The notes under the pieces were generated by a model, which was not told the origin of the DNA, did no database searches, and saw only the letters and a program-made list of their open reading frames with translations. From contig JAHZBA010000002.1 of NCBI GenBank assembly GCA_019423635.1, positions 92,091-156,090 on the forward strand: DNA of 64,000 nucleotides, read 5' to 3'. This stretch comes from Clostridiales bacterium (GTDB lineage: Bacteria > Bacillota > Clostridia > Oscillospirales > Oscillospiraceae). Below, one piece after another: positions 33,672 to 42,082 of the stretch (positions within the stretch are counted from its first letter, which is position 1; the number at the start of each line of letters is the position of its first letter). The position numbers and the translations under genes are program-made.

Positions 33672-34658
33672 TCAGTCGGTCTTCAGCGCCGAGTCAAAGG
33701 CCACCTGGGAGGGCTCGTAGTCCGTGCGCCGGGTGAACTCCCAGGCCTCCCGGGCTCCGTACATGCGCTCCATGCCGGAGTCCTCCCACTCCACAGAGAG
33801 GGGACCCTGGTAGTTCATGGCGTTCAGCTCCCGGATGATGCCGTCAAAGTCCACGTTGCCGTGGCCCAGGGACACGAAATTCCAGCCCCGGCGCAGGTCG
33901 CCGAACTCGATGTGGCTGCCCAGGATGCCGGAGCGGCCGTCCAGACGGATCTTCACGTCCTTCATATGGACATGGTAGATCCGGTCCGCGAAGTCCCGCA
34001 GGAACAGGCACGGGTCCACTCCCTGCCAGGCCAGGTGGGAGGGATCAAAGTTGATGCCCAGGGTGGGCCGGCGGTCAAAGGTGTCCAGGAGCTTCTGGGT
34101 GCTGTAGTAGTCAAAGGCGATCTCCGTGGGGTGGACCTCCAGGGCGAACTTCACGCCGCACTCGTCAAAGACGTCAAAGATGGGGCTCCAGAGCTCCCTG
34201 ATCCGGGCGAAGCCGTCGTCAATCATCTGCTGGGTGGTCTGGGGGAAGGAGTACCAGTAGGGCCAGATGGGGGAGCCGGTGAAGCCGGTGACCACCTGGG
34301 CCCCGATCTTTTGAGCGGCCCGGGCCACGGCCTTCATCTCCTCCACACCCCAGGCCCGGATCTCCTCCGGCTTGCCGGAGAGGCGGGCGGGGGCGAAGTT
34401 GTCCAGCCGGGGGTCCCAGTTGTCTCCCACGCACTGGCCCGCCAGGTGGGCCCCCAGGGCCCAGACCTTCAGGTTGTTCTGCTCCAGGGCGGAGCGGATG
34501 CTCTTCTCATAGGCCGCGTCCTCCAGGAAGCGGTGGGCGTCCAAGTGCGTGTGGCAGGCGATCTCCAGCCCGTCGTAGCCGATGCCGCTCATGACGCGGC
34601 AGACCTCCTCAAAGGGCAGGTCGCCGTACTGTCCCGTGGTGATGGTAATGGGTCTCAT
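33672..34658 (-). CDS. Sugar phosphate isomerase/epimerase (AP-endonuclease-2 TIM barrel)
   Basis: A 328-residue xylose-isomerase-like TIM barrel. Metal ligands are visible in order: ALEVHPTEIAFD (Glu), NFDPSHLAWQG (Asp, His), HMKDVK (His) and SVEWEDSG (Glu). Relatives epimerise or isomerise keto-sugars, inositol derivatives or hydroxypyruvate. It follows a Gfo/Idh dehydrogenase in the operon, a pairing typical of oxidise-then-epimerise routes. GAGGAGAAA lies eight bases before the ATG. Confidence 0.92.
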   Translation of the reverse strand: MRPITITTGQYGDLPFEEVCRVMSGIGYDGLEIACHTHLDAHRFLEDAAYEKSIRSALEQNNLKVWALGAHLAGQCVGDNWDPRLDNFAPARLSGKPEEIRAWGVEEMKAVARAAQKIGAQVVTGFTGSPIWPYWYSFPQTTQQMIDDGFARIRELWSPIFDVFDECGVKFALEVHPTEIAFDYYSTQKLLDTFDRRPTLGINFDPSHLAWQGVDPCLFLRDFADRIYHVHMKDVKIRLDGRSGILGSHIEFGDLRRGWNFVSLGHGNVDFDGIIRELNAMNYQGPLSVEWEDSGMERMYGAREAWEFTRRTDYEPSQVAFDSALKTD

Positions 34659-34670
34659 AGTGTTTTCTCC

Positions 34671-35708
34671 TCACTTTACAAACTCGGCCCGGCCGCTCTC
34701 GCAGGAGATCTGATTGGCAAAGATCACCTTCATGGCGTGCAGGGCGCTCTCGCCGCTGATGGCCGGCGGACAGCCGGTGACCACCGCCTCCGCAAAGGCG
34801 TCGATCACCCCCGTGGAGGTCCGTCCGCCGGAGGTCTGGTCCTTGTTGCTGGTGAGCTGGTCCAGCTGGTAGGGCACCACGGTGCCGTCCTTCCGTTCCA
34901 GGATCAAGGAGTACCGGGGATCGTCATACATGCGAAGGACGCCCCCCTGGCAGTAGATCTTGGTGGAGTTGTCCTCGGCGCCGTAATTGGTCCAGCTGAC
35001 GTGCATGGTGCCCACCGCCCCGTTTTCCAGGGTATAGAGGGCGATGGCATTGTCGTCCACATCCACCAGCTGCCCGTCCGGGTAGCGCTTATCCATGGTG
35101 GAGAGCATGGCCATGGTCTTGACGATCTTCTTCCCGGTGAGATAGTACAAGAGGTCTGTCTTGTGAACCCCCAGGTCCGCCATGACGCCGAACTGGGCCG
35201 TCTTCTTGTCGAAGAACCAGGAGTTGGCCTTGCCGGTCCAGCCCTCGGGCCCCGGATGGGAGAAGTGGGTCTCAAAGGTCAAAATCTCCCCCAGCTCCCC
35301 GCTGGCCAGGATCTCCCTGGCCTTTACATGGGCCCTGGCCAGGCGCTGATTCAGGGCGATCATCAGCATCTTTCCCGTCTTCCGGGAGGTCTCCACCATG
35401 GCCTCGCACTCCTCCAGCGAGATGGCCATGGGCTTTTCGCACAGGACGTGCTTGCCCGCCCGCATGGCCTGGATGGCAATGGAGGCGTGGGAGTTGTTGG
35501 AGGTGCAGACGCTGACGGCGTCGATGTCACTGTCCAGCAGTGCCTCCACGGAGTCGTAAACCGTTCCGCCGTACTGCCGGGCCAGGGCCTCCGCCTTCTC
35601 CCGGGTGTGGTTATAGTAGCCCGCCAGAAGGCAGTGGGGGTTCTCGTGGTACTCCGGCGCGTGCCGGACCTCTGCAATCTTGCCGCAGCCGATGATGCCA
35701 ACTTTCAT
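34671..35708 (-). CDS. Gfo/Idh/MocA-family oxidoreductase
   Basis: A 345-residue NAD(P)-dependent dehydrogenase. The Rossmann motif GIIGCGKIAEVRHAPEY begins at residue 4; the family's EKP motif is in VLCEKPMAISLEECE, and the C-terminal alpha/beta domain holds the substrate site with DLGVHKTDLLYYL. It probably oxidises a hydroxyl of the imported sugar or polyol. The next gene (isomerase) begins 12 bases after its stop. The upstream 166-base gap contains four hairpins. Confidence 0.93.
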   Translation of the reverse strand: MKVGIIGCGKIAEVRHAPEYHENPHCLLAGYYNHTREKAEALARQYGGTVYDSVEALLDSDIDAVSVCTSNNSHASIAIQAMRAGKHVLCEKPMAISLEECEAMVETSRKTGKMLMIALNQRLARAHVKAREILASGELGEILTFETHFSHPGPEGWTGKANSWFFDKKTAQFGVMADLGVHKTDLLYYLTGKKIVKTMAMLSTMDKRYPDGQLVDVDDNAIALYTLENGAVGTMHVSWTNYGAEDNSTKIYCQGGVLRMYDDPRYSLILERKDGTVVPYQLDQLTSNKDQTSGGRTSTGVIDAFAEAVVTGCPPAISGESALHAMKVIFANQISCESGRAEFVK

Positions 35709-35725
35709 GGGCAGTCTCCCTTTCC

Positions 35726-35864
35726 CGCCGGATGATCCGGCGCAGTGTATGATTCCCGAATGAAAATTCGGGAATCATCGATTGATGTGAACCGTTCCGC
35801 CCGCCGCCGCAGACGGCGGCGGCCGCAAAGCATGGCCCCGATTCCTTCCGGCCCTTTCGTCTGG
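35726..35864 (-). promoter_or_regulatory. Chain of stem-loops between permease and dehydrogenase genes
   Basis: Within the 166-base gap: CGCCGGA/TCCGGCG (35726-35742), a 13-bp stem with GAAA loop (35749-35778), a CCGCCGCC/GGCGGCGG stem (about 35800-35822) and GATTCCTTCC/GGAAGGAATC (about 35838-35873). None has a T-run. They likely tune differential mRNA stability between transporter and enzyme genes. Confidence 0.6.
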
Positions 35865-35874
35865 AAGGAATCTC

Positions 35875-36864
35875 TCAGCGGCGCTTGTTCTGGAAGTTCT
35901 GCATCAGAACCGCCAACACGATGATGGCCGCGCTGATGGCGCCGTTCAGGTAAGAGGACACATTGGCGGCGGTGAGGATGTTGCTGATGATCTTGAACAT
36001 CAAAACGCCCAGGAAGGTGCCCATGATCTTGCCCCGGCCGCCGGTCATGGAGGTGCCGCCGATGGCCACGCCGGCAATGGCGTCCATCTCCCAGCCCATG
36101 GCCGCGGAGGCCGCCGCCACCGCCGTCATGCGGGAGGCGTAGATCAGGGCGGCAATGCCGCACAGGGCACCGGTAATCATGTAGGCCGTGATCTTCACGC
36201 CGTCCACGTTGATGCCGGAGAGGCGGGCGGACTTCTCGTTGCTGCCCACGGCGAAGATGTGCTTGCCCAGCTTGGTCTTCTTCATGATGATGTCAAAGAT
36301 GATGACCGCCACAATGAAGATGATCATCAGGTAGGGGATCTTGAAGCTGCCCAGCTCCAGGCCGCCCACCGCCAGCTGGCGGAAGCGGTCGTAGATGGCC
36401 TTGTCCACCGTGAAGGGGCCGCCGGCGCCGTAGTAGTTGACAATGGCCCGGCAGGCGCTCATGCTGGCCAGGGTCGCCACCATGGCGGGCATACCGCCCT
36501 TGGTAATCAGCAGGCCGTTGACGCAGCCGATGGCCATGCCGAAGGCGATGCAGAACAGCAGCATGACGAAGATGCTGCCGCTGGCGTTGAGCACCAGGAT
36601 GCCGAAGCCGCCGATGATGGCCACCTGGGAGCCCACGGAGATGTCGATGAGGCCCAGGCCGATGACCATGGTCATGCCCATGGCGATCAGGCCGATCATG
36701 CTGCCCTGCACAAAGAGGTTGGAGATGTTGCTCCAGGTGAAGAAGTTCTTGTTGACGCAGGCGCCGATGATCACCAGCAGGATGAAGGACAGCACGAAGC
36801 TGTACTCTCTGGTCAGTGCCCGGCCCAGTTTTTTCGCGGTGTCCGCACTCAGTCGTTTTTCCAT
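35875..36864 (-). CDS. Sugar ABC transporter permease (RbsC-like)
   Basis: A 329-residue permease of the ribose/galactose class with eight to ten hydrophobic segments, MTMVIGLGLIDISVGSQVA in the early part and GREDIMGTF-like SMTGGRGKIMGTFLG near the end, which contacts the ATPase. One permease suffices as a homodimer in this class. Its start lies one base from the stop of the RbsA-like gene. Position after the binding protein and ATPase is the standard order. Confidence 0.93.
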   Translation of the reverse strand: MEKRLSADTAKKLGRALTREYSFVLSFILLVIIGACVNKNFFTWSNISNLFVQGSMIGLIAMGMTMVIGLGLIDISVGSQVAIIGGFGILVLNASGSIFVMLLFCIAFGMAIGCVNGLLITKGGMPAMVATLASMSACRAIVNYYGAGGPFTVDKAIYDRFRQLAVGGLELGSFKIPYLMIIFIVAVIIFDIIMKKTKLGKHIFAVGSNEKSARLSGINVDGVKITAYMITGALCGIAALIYASRMTAVAAASAAMGWEMDAIAGVAIGGTSMTGGRGKIMGTFLGVLMFKIISNILTAANVSSYLNGAISAAIIVLAVLMQNFQNKRR

Positions 36865-36865
36865 T

Positions 36866-38371
36866 TTACAGCCCCTCCAAATTCGCGCCCGTGGAATAGT
36901 ACATGATGTTCTTCTCTGTCAGAGTCTCCCGGTCCAGCCGGGCGTTGCAGGCGCCCTTGTACAGCACGATGCAGGAGTCCGCCACGTTGCGGATCTCCGG
37001 GAACTCCGCGCTGAAGACGATGATCGCCTTACCGGCCTGCGCCAGCTGGAGAATCAGCCGGTAGATCTCGAACTTGGTGCCCACGTCGATGCCCTGGGTG
37101 GGATTGTCCAGCAGCAGGATATCCGCGTCGGTCTCCAGCCACTTGCCCAGAATCACCTTCTGCTGGTTGCCGCCGGAGAGGGAGGTGATGGGGTTCCTGG
37201 GACTGCCCACCTTGATGGACATGGCCTGCTGCTGGCGGGCAAAGCGCTCCTTCTCCGCCTTGGCGTTGATGAAGGGTGACCGGGACCGGGCGTTGAGGTA
37301 GCCCATGGACAGGTTATCCTGCACCGAAAGATCGTTGTGGATGCCCCGCTCCGCCCGCATCCGGGGCACCATGCCCACTTTGCGGCGCATGAAGCTGCGC
37401 ACGGTGTGGTCGGCGGCTTTGGTGGGCATCGTCGTGCCCTCCACCACCACCTCGCCGGTGTAGGACTCCACGCCGAAGAGCACATCCGCCAGGATATCCC
37501 GGCCGGAGCCCTGGAGGCCGGTGACCGCCAGGATCTCCCCCCTGTGGAGGTCAAAGGACAGGTCCTTCAGCACGCCGCTGGAAACGTTCCGCACCGACAG
37601 GCAGACCTCCTCCGTGGCGCGGCTGACATGGTTTTCAAACTCGCTGGTCCGGAGGCTGCGGCCGATCATCATCTCCGTGACCTGCTCTTCGTTGATGTCC
37701 TTGAAGTTCCCGTGGGATACCAGCTGGCCGTCCCGGAGGATATAGTACACATCGCAGATCTCAAAGAGCTCCGGCATCTTGTGGGAGATGTAGATGAAGC
37801 TGACGCCCTCGCTCTTGAGCTGCCGCATGATCTCAAACAAATTCTCAATCTCCGCCGTGGCCAGAGCCGTGGAGGGCTCATCCATGATGATGAGCTCCGA
37901 TCGGAACAGCAGCGCCCGCCCGATCTCCACCATCTGCTTTTCCGCCGCGGAGAGGGTATCCACAATGGCCTCGGGGTTGATGTCCACCTTCATGCGCCGG
38001 AAGACCTCCGCGCACTTGGCCGTCATGGCCGCCTTGTCCAGGAAGATCCTGCTCTTGGGAATCTCGCCCCCAAGGAACATATTCTCATAGACTCTGAGGT
38101 CGTTGCACAGGTTCAGCTCCTGATGGATGAAGCGGATGCCGCAGGTATCGGCGGTCCGGACATCCTTCATCACGGTCTCAGTCCCATTGACCAGAATCTT
38201 GCCGGAAACCGGAGCATAGACGCCGGCAAGCACATTCATCAGCGTGGACTTTCCGGCGCCGTTCTCGCCCAGGAGCCCCACGATCTGTCCGGGCTCCACC
38301 GTGAGGTCCACGTTGTCCACCGCGCGGACCGGGCCGAACTCCATCACAATATTTTTCATTTCTAATCGCAT
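36866..38371 (-). CDS. Sugar ABC transporter ATP-binding protein (RbsA-like)
   Basis: A 501-residue double ATPase. First half: GENGAGKST, LSAAEKQMVEIGRAL and MDEPSTAL. Second half: degenerate GLQGSGRDIL, then LSGGNQQKVILGKWL and LLLDNPTQGIDVGTK. This is the CUT2 sugar importer pattern (ribose, galactose, xylose, inositol and similar). ATG at 38371 has AGGAAAGGA upstream. A stem-loop in the gap to the binding-protein gene probably limits expression relative to it. Confidence 0.94.
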   Translation of the reverse strand: MRLEMKNIVMEFGPVRAVDNVDLTVEPGQIVGLLGENGAGKSTLMNVLAGVYAPVSGKILVNGTETVMKDVRTADTCGIRFIHQELNLCNDLRVYENMFLGGEIPKSRIFLDKAAMTAKCAEVFRRMKVDINPEAIVDTLSAAEKQMVEIGRALLFRSELIIMDEPSTALATAEIENLFEIMRQLKSEGVSFIYISHKMPELFEICDVYYILRDGQLVSHGNFKDINEEQVTEMMIGRSLRTSEFENHVSRATEEVCLSVRNVSSGVLKDLSFDLHRGEILAVTGLQGSGRDILADVLFGVESYTGEVVVEGTTMPTKAADHTVRSFMRRKVGMVPRMRAERGIHNDLSVQDNLSMGYLNARSRSPFINAKAEKERFARQQQAMSIKVGSPRNPITSLSGGNQQKVILGKWLETDADILLLDNPTQGIDVGTKFEIYRLILQLAQAGKAIIVFSAEFPEIRNVADSCIVLYKGACNARLDRETLTEKNIMYYSTGANLEGL

Positions 38372-38477
38372 GGCAATGGTTCCTTTCCTCATGTGCCGCC
38401 GGCGCCAGGTCCCGGCGCGGGAAGAGGCGCGAAAAACGGTGCGCGGACTCCCCCGGGCGGCCGAATGCCCAATGCAG

Positions 38478-38509
38478 ACGGGGCCGGCTGACTTTCAGCC
38501 GGCCCCCGT
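38478..38509 (-). terminator. Stem-loop between binding-protein and ATPase genes
   Basis: A 12-bp GC stem (38480-38491 with 38495-38506), loop CTT, no T-run. Such hairpins after binding-protein genes usually stabilise their mRNA and cause partial read-through. Confidence 0.6.
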
Positions 38510-38540
38510 CCAGTGCATGATTCAAATAATCGCTGCGGGA

Positions 38541-39656
38541 TCAGAAGTTGCCGATGGAGTAACGGACCTCGTACTCAGAGCTGGCCCGGTACTGATCGAA
38601 GTCATAGTGGGCATTGCCGGCGTTGCTGATGGAGAAGGAGGGAATCAGATAGATCCCGTTCTCTTCCACGGCAGTGCCGCTGAAGGGCAGACCCATGGCG
38701 GACTCCACGGTGAAGTCCACGCACTCGCGGATGAAGGAGGGCGCGAAGAACCAGGTGACGAACTTCACGTCCAGGGATGTGTTCTCGAACTTCTGCATGG
38801 TGTCCTCACGGCCGCCCACGGAGGTGATGAGCTTCACGTTCAGCTTGGCGCTGCCGCTGTAGGCCTCCAGAGCGTTCATCAGGCCGTCCACAATCTCGTC
38901 GTCATGGGTGACGATGAGGTCCAGGGACTCGATCTCCTCGTTGGTGTGGGCGTTGAGCCAGTTCTCCATCTGCTCCTGGGCCTTCTCGGTGGACCAGTCG
39001 GTGACGAAGGTCTCGTTGATCTGGTTGAACTTGCCGGCGTCGATGACCTCGTCCATACCGCCGGAGCGCTGGGAGGTGACGGTGGAGCTGTCGCCCACGA
39101 AGCGCAGGTAGTTCACGGTATCGCTGTCGGCGAAGTATGTATTCAGATACTCGCCCATCTCGCCGCCGATGCTGAAGTTGTCGCCCATCATCTGGCCGGT
39201 GAGGCCGTCAAAGTTCTCGATGAGGCGGTCATAGACCACCAGCTTGATGCCGGCGTCCACCACCGTCTGGGCGGCGGAGCGCAGGGCCTCGCCCTCGGTG
39301 GGCCAGAGCATGATGGCGTCGATGTCGCCGGCGGCAATGAGGTTCTCAATCTCGGTGATCTGGTCAGCAGCCTCGCCGCAGGACTTGACGACGACCTCCA
39401 GGTTGTCGTACTTCTCCATGACGGCATCAGCCTGCATCTCCGCGTGGCGGACGGACTCGCCGGTGAAGCCGTGGTCGCCGGAGAGGATCACAAGGCCCAC
39501 CTTGTAGGAATCGCCGCCGGCATTGGCGTCATCGCCGCCGCCCTGATCGCCGCTGTTGTTGGCGTCGCTGCTGCCGCCGCCACCGCCGCCGCAGCCGGCC
39601 AGCAGGGTCAGAACCATGGCAAGAGACATTGCCAGTGCAAGGAACTTCTTCTTCAT
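38541..39656 (-). CDS. Sugar ABC transporter substrate-binding lipoprotein (RbsB/XylF-like)
   Basis: A 371-residue lipoprotein: lipobox LLAGC (Cys22), a Gly/Ser/Asp linker, then a type I periplasmic-binding fold with KVGLVILSGDHGFTGESVRHA, AGDIDAIMLWPTEGEAL and LDLIVTHDDEIVDGLMNAL. The ligand is unknown; the fold suits a monosaccharide. GAGGAGG lies about seven bases before the ATG at 39656. It follows the LacI gene after 33 bases. Confidence 0.93.
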   Translation of the reverse strand: MKKKFLALAMSLAMVLTLLAGCGGGGGGSSDANNSGDQGGGDDANAGGDSYKVGLVILSGDHGFTGESVRHAEMQADAVMEKYDNLEVVVKSCGEAADQITEIENLIAAGDIDAIMLWPTEGEALRSAAQTVVDAGIKLVVYDRLIENFDGLTGQMMGDNFSIGGEMGEYLNTYFADSDTVNYLRFVGDSSTVTSQRSGGMDEVIDAGKFNQINETFVTDWSTEKAQEQMENWLNAHTNEEIESLDLIVTHDDEIVDGLMNALEAYSGSAKLNVKLITSVGGREDTMQKFENTSLDVKFVTWFFAPSFIRECVDFTVESAMGLPFSGTAVEENGIYLIPSFSISNAGNAHYDFDQYRASSEYEVRYSIGNF

Positions 39657-39689
39657 AATCGTCCTCCTCAAAAATAGATGTGGATGGTT

Positions 39690-40739
39690 CTATTTTTCGG
39701 CTGCATGGCAGCCGGAAAATACAGAAGGTTCCCCCGGCGTGGACAGGGGGCAGGTGGACTCCCGCACCGCGAAGCCGTGGGGCAGGATCACGTTTCGGTT
39801 CTCCGGCGCACCGGAGGTCATGATCCCGTGGAGCATCTCAATGGCCGTGCGGCCAAGGTCGGCGCAGGGCTGCACCATGGTGGTCAGGTAGGGGTGAATC
39901 ATCTTGGTGTAGATCACATCGTCAAAACCCACCACGGACACATCCTCCGGCACGGAGAGCCCCAGCTCCCCCGCCGCCACCACCGCCGCCATGGCGATGG
40001 AGTCGCCGATGCAGAAAAGGGCGTTGGGCGGGTCCTCCTGGGAGAGAATTTTCCGGGCCGCGTCCAGGCTGCTCAGATAGGTATAGCTCTCGTCGGAGCG
40101 GACCACATACCGCTCCTCCAGGGGAATTCCCGCGTCCGCCAGGGCGTCCTGGTAGCCCCGCATCCGCTGCAGGGTGGACATGACCCGGTTGTCGGCGCTG
40201 ATGGTGCCCACCTTCCGCCGCCCCAGGCCCACCAGAAAGCTGGTGGCCTCGTAGCCCGCCCGGTAGTTGTCCACCGAGACGTGGGCCGTGTCGCAGGGGG
40301 CGGCGTACTCACAGCACTGCACAATGGGGAAGCAGTCGCTGTACTTTTGCAGCCACCGGGCGTCCCGGTCAATCTGCAGCAGGATGGCCCCGTCGGCCCG
40401 CTTGCTGTCAATGGCCTCGCTGAGCAGTGCCTCCCGGTCCTGTCCCTCCGTCTTGCAGAGGAAGAGGTTGTACTCCAGGGCCCGGGCGCCCTCGTTGATG
40501 CCGTCAAAGACGCTGGCATAATACGGGTTTGTGATATTGGGCGTCAGCACCAGCACGGTCCGGCTCTCGTTGCGCCTGAGATTGCGCGCCTGCTGATTGG
40601 GCACATAGGCCAGCCGCTCAATGGTCTCCCGCACGGCCCGGGCCGTGGCCTCCGCCACCAGGGGGGAGTGATTCATGACCCGGGAGACCGTGGCGGCAGA
40701 GACCCCCGCCGCCTTCGCCACATCCGCAATCGTGACCAT
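39690..40739 (-). CDS. LacI-family transcriptional regulator
   Basis: A 349-residue repressor. N-terminal helix-turn-helix TIADVAKAAGVSAATVSRVMN, hinge helix around PNQQARNLRR, then a periplasmic-binding-like sensor domain. It is the first gene of the ten-gene sugar operon and is divergent from the ROK gene. A LacI-type operator (40866-40879) and promoters in the 341-base gap indicate that it controls itself and both transcripts in response to the imported sugar or a derivative. Confidence 0.95.
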   Translation of the reverse strand: MVTIADVAKAAGVSAATVSRVMNHSPLVAEATARAVRETIERLAYVPNQQARNLRRNESRTVLVLTPNITNPYYASVFDGINEGARALEYNLFLCKTEGQDREALLSEAIDSKRADGAILLQIDRDARWLQKYSDCFPIVQCCEYAAPCDTAHVSVDNYRAGYEATSFLVGLGRRKVGTISADNRVMSTLQRMRGYQDALADAGIPLEERYVVRSDESYTYLSSLDAARKILSQEDPPNALFCIGDSIAMAAVVAAGELGLSVPEDVSVVGFDDVIYTKMIHPYLTTMVQPCADLGRTAIEMLHGIMTSGAPENRNVILPHGFAVRESTCPLSTPGEPSVFSGCHAAEK

Positions 40740-40768
40740 ATGATCCGTTCCTTTACCTACTTTTTACC

Positions 40769-40798
40769 ATAATAGCAGATGATTGTAATCCTTTTCAA
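40769..40798 (-). promoter_or_regulatory. Promoter of lacI-sugar operon
   Basis: Minus strand TTGAAA, 18 bases, TATTAT, about 30 bases before the LacI start. Confidence 0.6.
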
Positions 40799-40865
40799 TA
40801 TGCAAATCGCACATAAATCCTCTATATTTTCGGCCAAATCCACAAATTGTCTCCGCCATCTCTTC

Positions 40866-40879
40866 CGTAAACGATTGCA
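40866..40879. promoter_or_regulatory. LacI-family operator
   Basis: CGTAAACGATTGCA matches the TGNAANCGNTTNCA pattern (read on the minus strand TGCAATCGTTTACG) at all but one defined position, with the central CG. It lies two bases upstream of the ROK -35 box. Confidence 0.6.
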
Positions 40880-40881
40880 AA

Positions 40882-40910
40882 GTGACATTGGCCTTCCGAT
40901 GTGGTATGAT
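40882..40910 (+). promoter_or_regulatory. Promoter of ROK gene
   Basis: GTGACA, 17 bases, TATGAT, directly next to the LacI-type operator. Confidence 0.55.
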
Positions 40911-41080
40911 GTAGAAAACAGCAGCGAAACCGTGCGGCGCACGCCCTTTTCAACGGCGGTGACGATCACGCGCCTGGTTTCCCATGGCCCGCAGGCCGCG
41001 GCAAACCCGCCGCAGAGCTGACGCCAAAAGAACACATCCCGCGCCTTTTCCGGAAGCGCGGATCTAAGGAGGCAGAACCT

Positions 41081-42022
41081 ATGAATCACACATCCACCCC
41101 CTGCTATCTGGCCATTGAGATCGGCGGGACCAAGCAGCAGGCCGCTGTGGGAACCGCGGACGGCACCATTCTGGAGCGCCGGCAGGTGAAGCTGGCCCAG
41201 GACACCAACGCCGCCGGCATCCTCCGCTGGATTCAGTCCGCCGGCGAAGAGCTCCGAACGTCCTGGGACATCCAGGGCGTCGGCGCGGGCTTCGGCGGGC
41301 CCATCGACCCGGCCACAGGGGTGATCGTCCAGTCCATGCAGGTGGAGGGCTGGGAGCACTTCCCCCTCCGCGCCTGGTTTCAGGACACCTTCCGCCTGCC
41401 CGCCGCGGTTCGCAACGACACGGTGACCGGCGGCATCGGGGAGCTGTACTGCGGCGCGGGCCGGGGCAGCCGCCGGTTCTTCTATACCAACATCGGCACC
41501 GGCATCGGCGGCGGGCTCTACTGGCCCGGCGGCTTCGGGGCCAGCTCTCTGGGCTATGCCTGGGTACCGGACTGGACCGCCTCCGCCCCCGGCGCCGCCA
41601 CCCGGCTGGAGTTCCTCTGCGCCGGGCCCTTCATCGAGCGGCGGCTGAACACCCCCGGCTATGTGCCCCGGGAGTCCCAGCTGGCCTCCCTGCCGGGGCC
41701 CCTCACCTGTCAGGACCTGGGCCGGGGCGCCGGGGAGGGAGACGCCTTCTGCTGCGCCGAGCTGGACCGGGTGGCCCGGACCTTCTCCCTGGGCCTTGCC
41801 GACGTGCTGGCCCTGGCCTTCCCGGAGCGGATCGTCATCGGCGGAGGCGTGGCCAAAATGGGGGACGTGCTGTTCTCCCGCCTGCGGAAGTTCACGGAGG
41901 AGTCCGCCTTTGTGGCGGACGCGGGGCGCTTCCAGATCCTCCCCAGCCAGCTGATGGACGACGCGGTGCTGGTGGGGGCGCTGCTGCTGGCCGGCCGGCC
42001 GGAGCTGCTGCAGGATCTCTGA
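41081..42022 (+). CDS. ROK-family protein lacking the zinc motif
   Basis: A 313-residue sugar-kinase-like protein. The phosphate loop EIGGTKQQAAV, GFGGPID, NDTVTGGIGE and NIGTGIGGGLYWPGG are all ROK features, and a second ATP-site glycine group is IVIGGGVA. The usual CxCGxxGCxE zinc motif after the GH segment is absent; only LEFLCAGPFIE remains there. It may phosphorylate the sugar of the divergent operon or sense it. AAGGAGGCAG precedes the ATG. Confidence 0.85.
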   Translation: MNHTSTPCYLAIEIGGTKQQAAVGTADGTILERRQVKLAQDTNAAGILRWIQSAGEELRTSWDIQGVGAGFGGPIDPATGVIVQSMQVEGWEHFPLRAWFQDTFRLPAAVRNDTVTGGIGELYCGAGRGSRRFFYTNIGTGIGGGLYWPGGFGASSLGYAWVPDWTASAPGAATRLEFLCAGPFIERRLNTPGYVPRESQLASLPGPLTCQDLGRGAGEGDAFCCAELDRVARTFSLGLADVLALAFPERIVIGGGVAKMGDVLFSRLRKFTEESAFVADAGRFQILPSQLMDDAVLVGALLLAGRPELLQDL

Positions 42023-42082
42023 GCGCGCGCCCTGTTCCAGACACCCCGCCCAAATCACCCAGGAAAGAGAGGCTTTCATCCC

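Larger units (their letters stand above)
40740..41080. other. Divergent control region lacI / ROK
   Basis: An AT-rich left part with the leftward promoter, a LacI-type operator at 40866, the rightward promoter at 40882-40910 and a long leader of about 165 bases before the ROK start. Confidence 0.6.

Noticed and set aside
32685..35735. Open frame of about 1000 codons on the plus strand across the sugar operon
   Set aside because: It is an antisense shadow of several well-supported minus-strand genes in GC-rich DNA; composition is His/Gly/Pro/Val-rich without domains.
35705..36163. Minus-strand frame in the gap and start of the permease gene
   Set aside because: Overlaps the permease in another frame and the hairpin chain; Gly/His/Arg-rich shadow composition.
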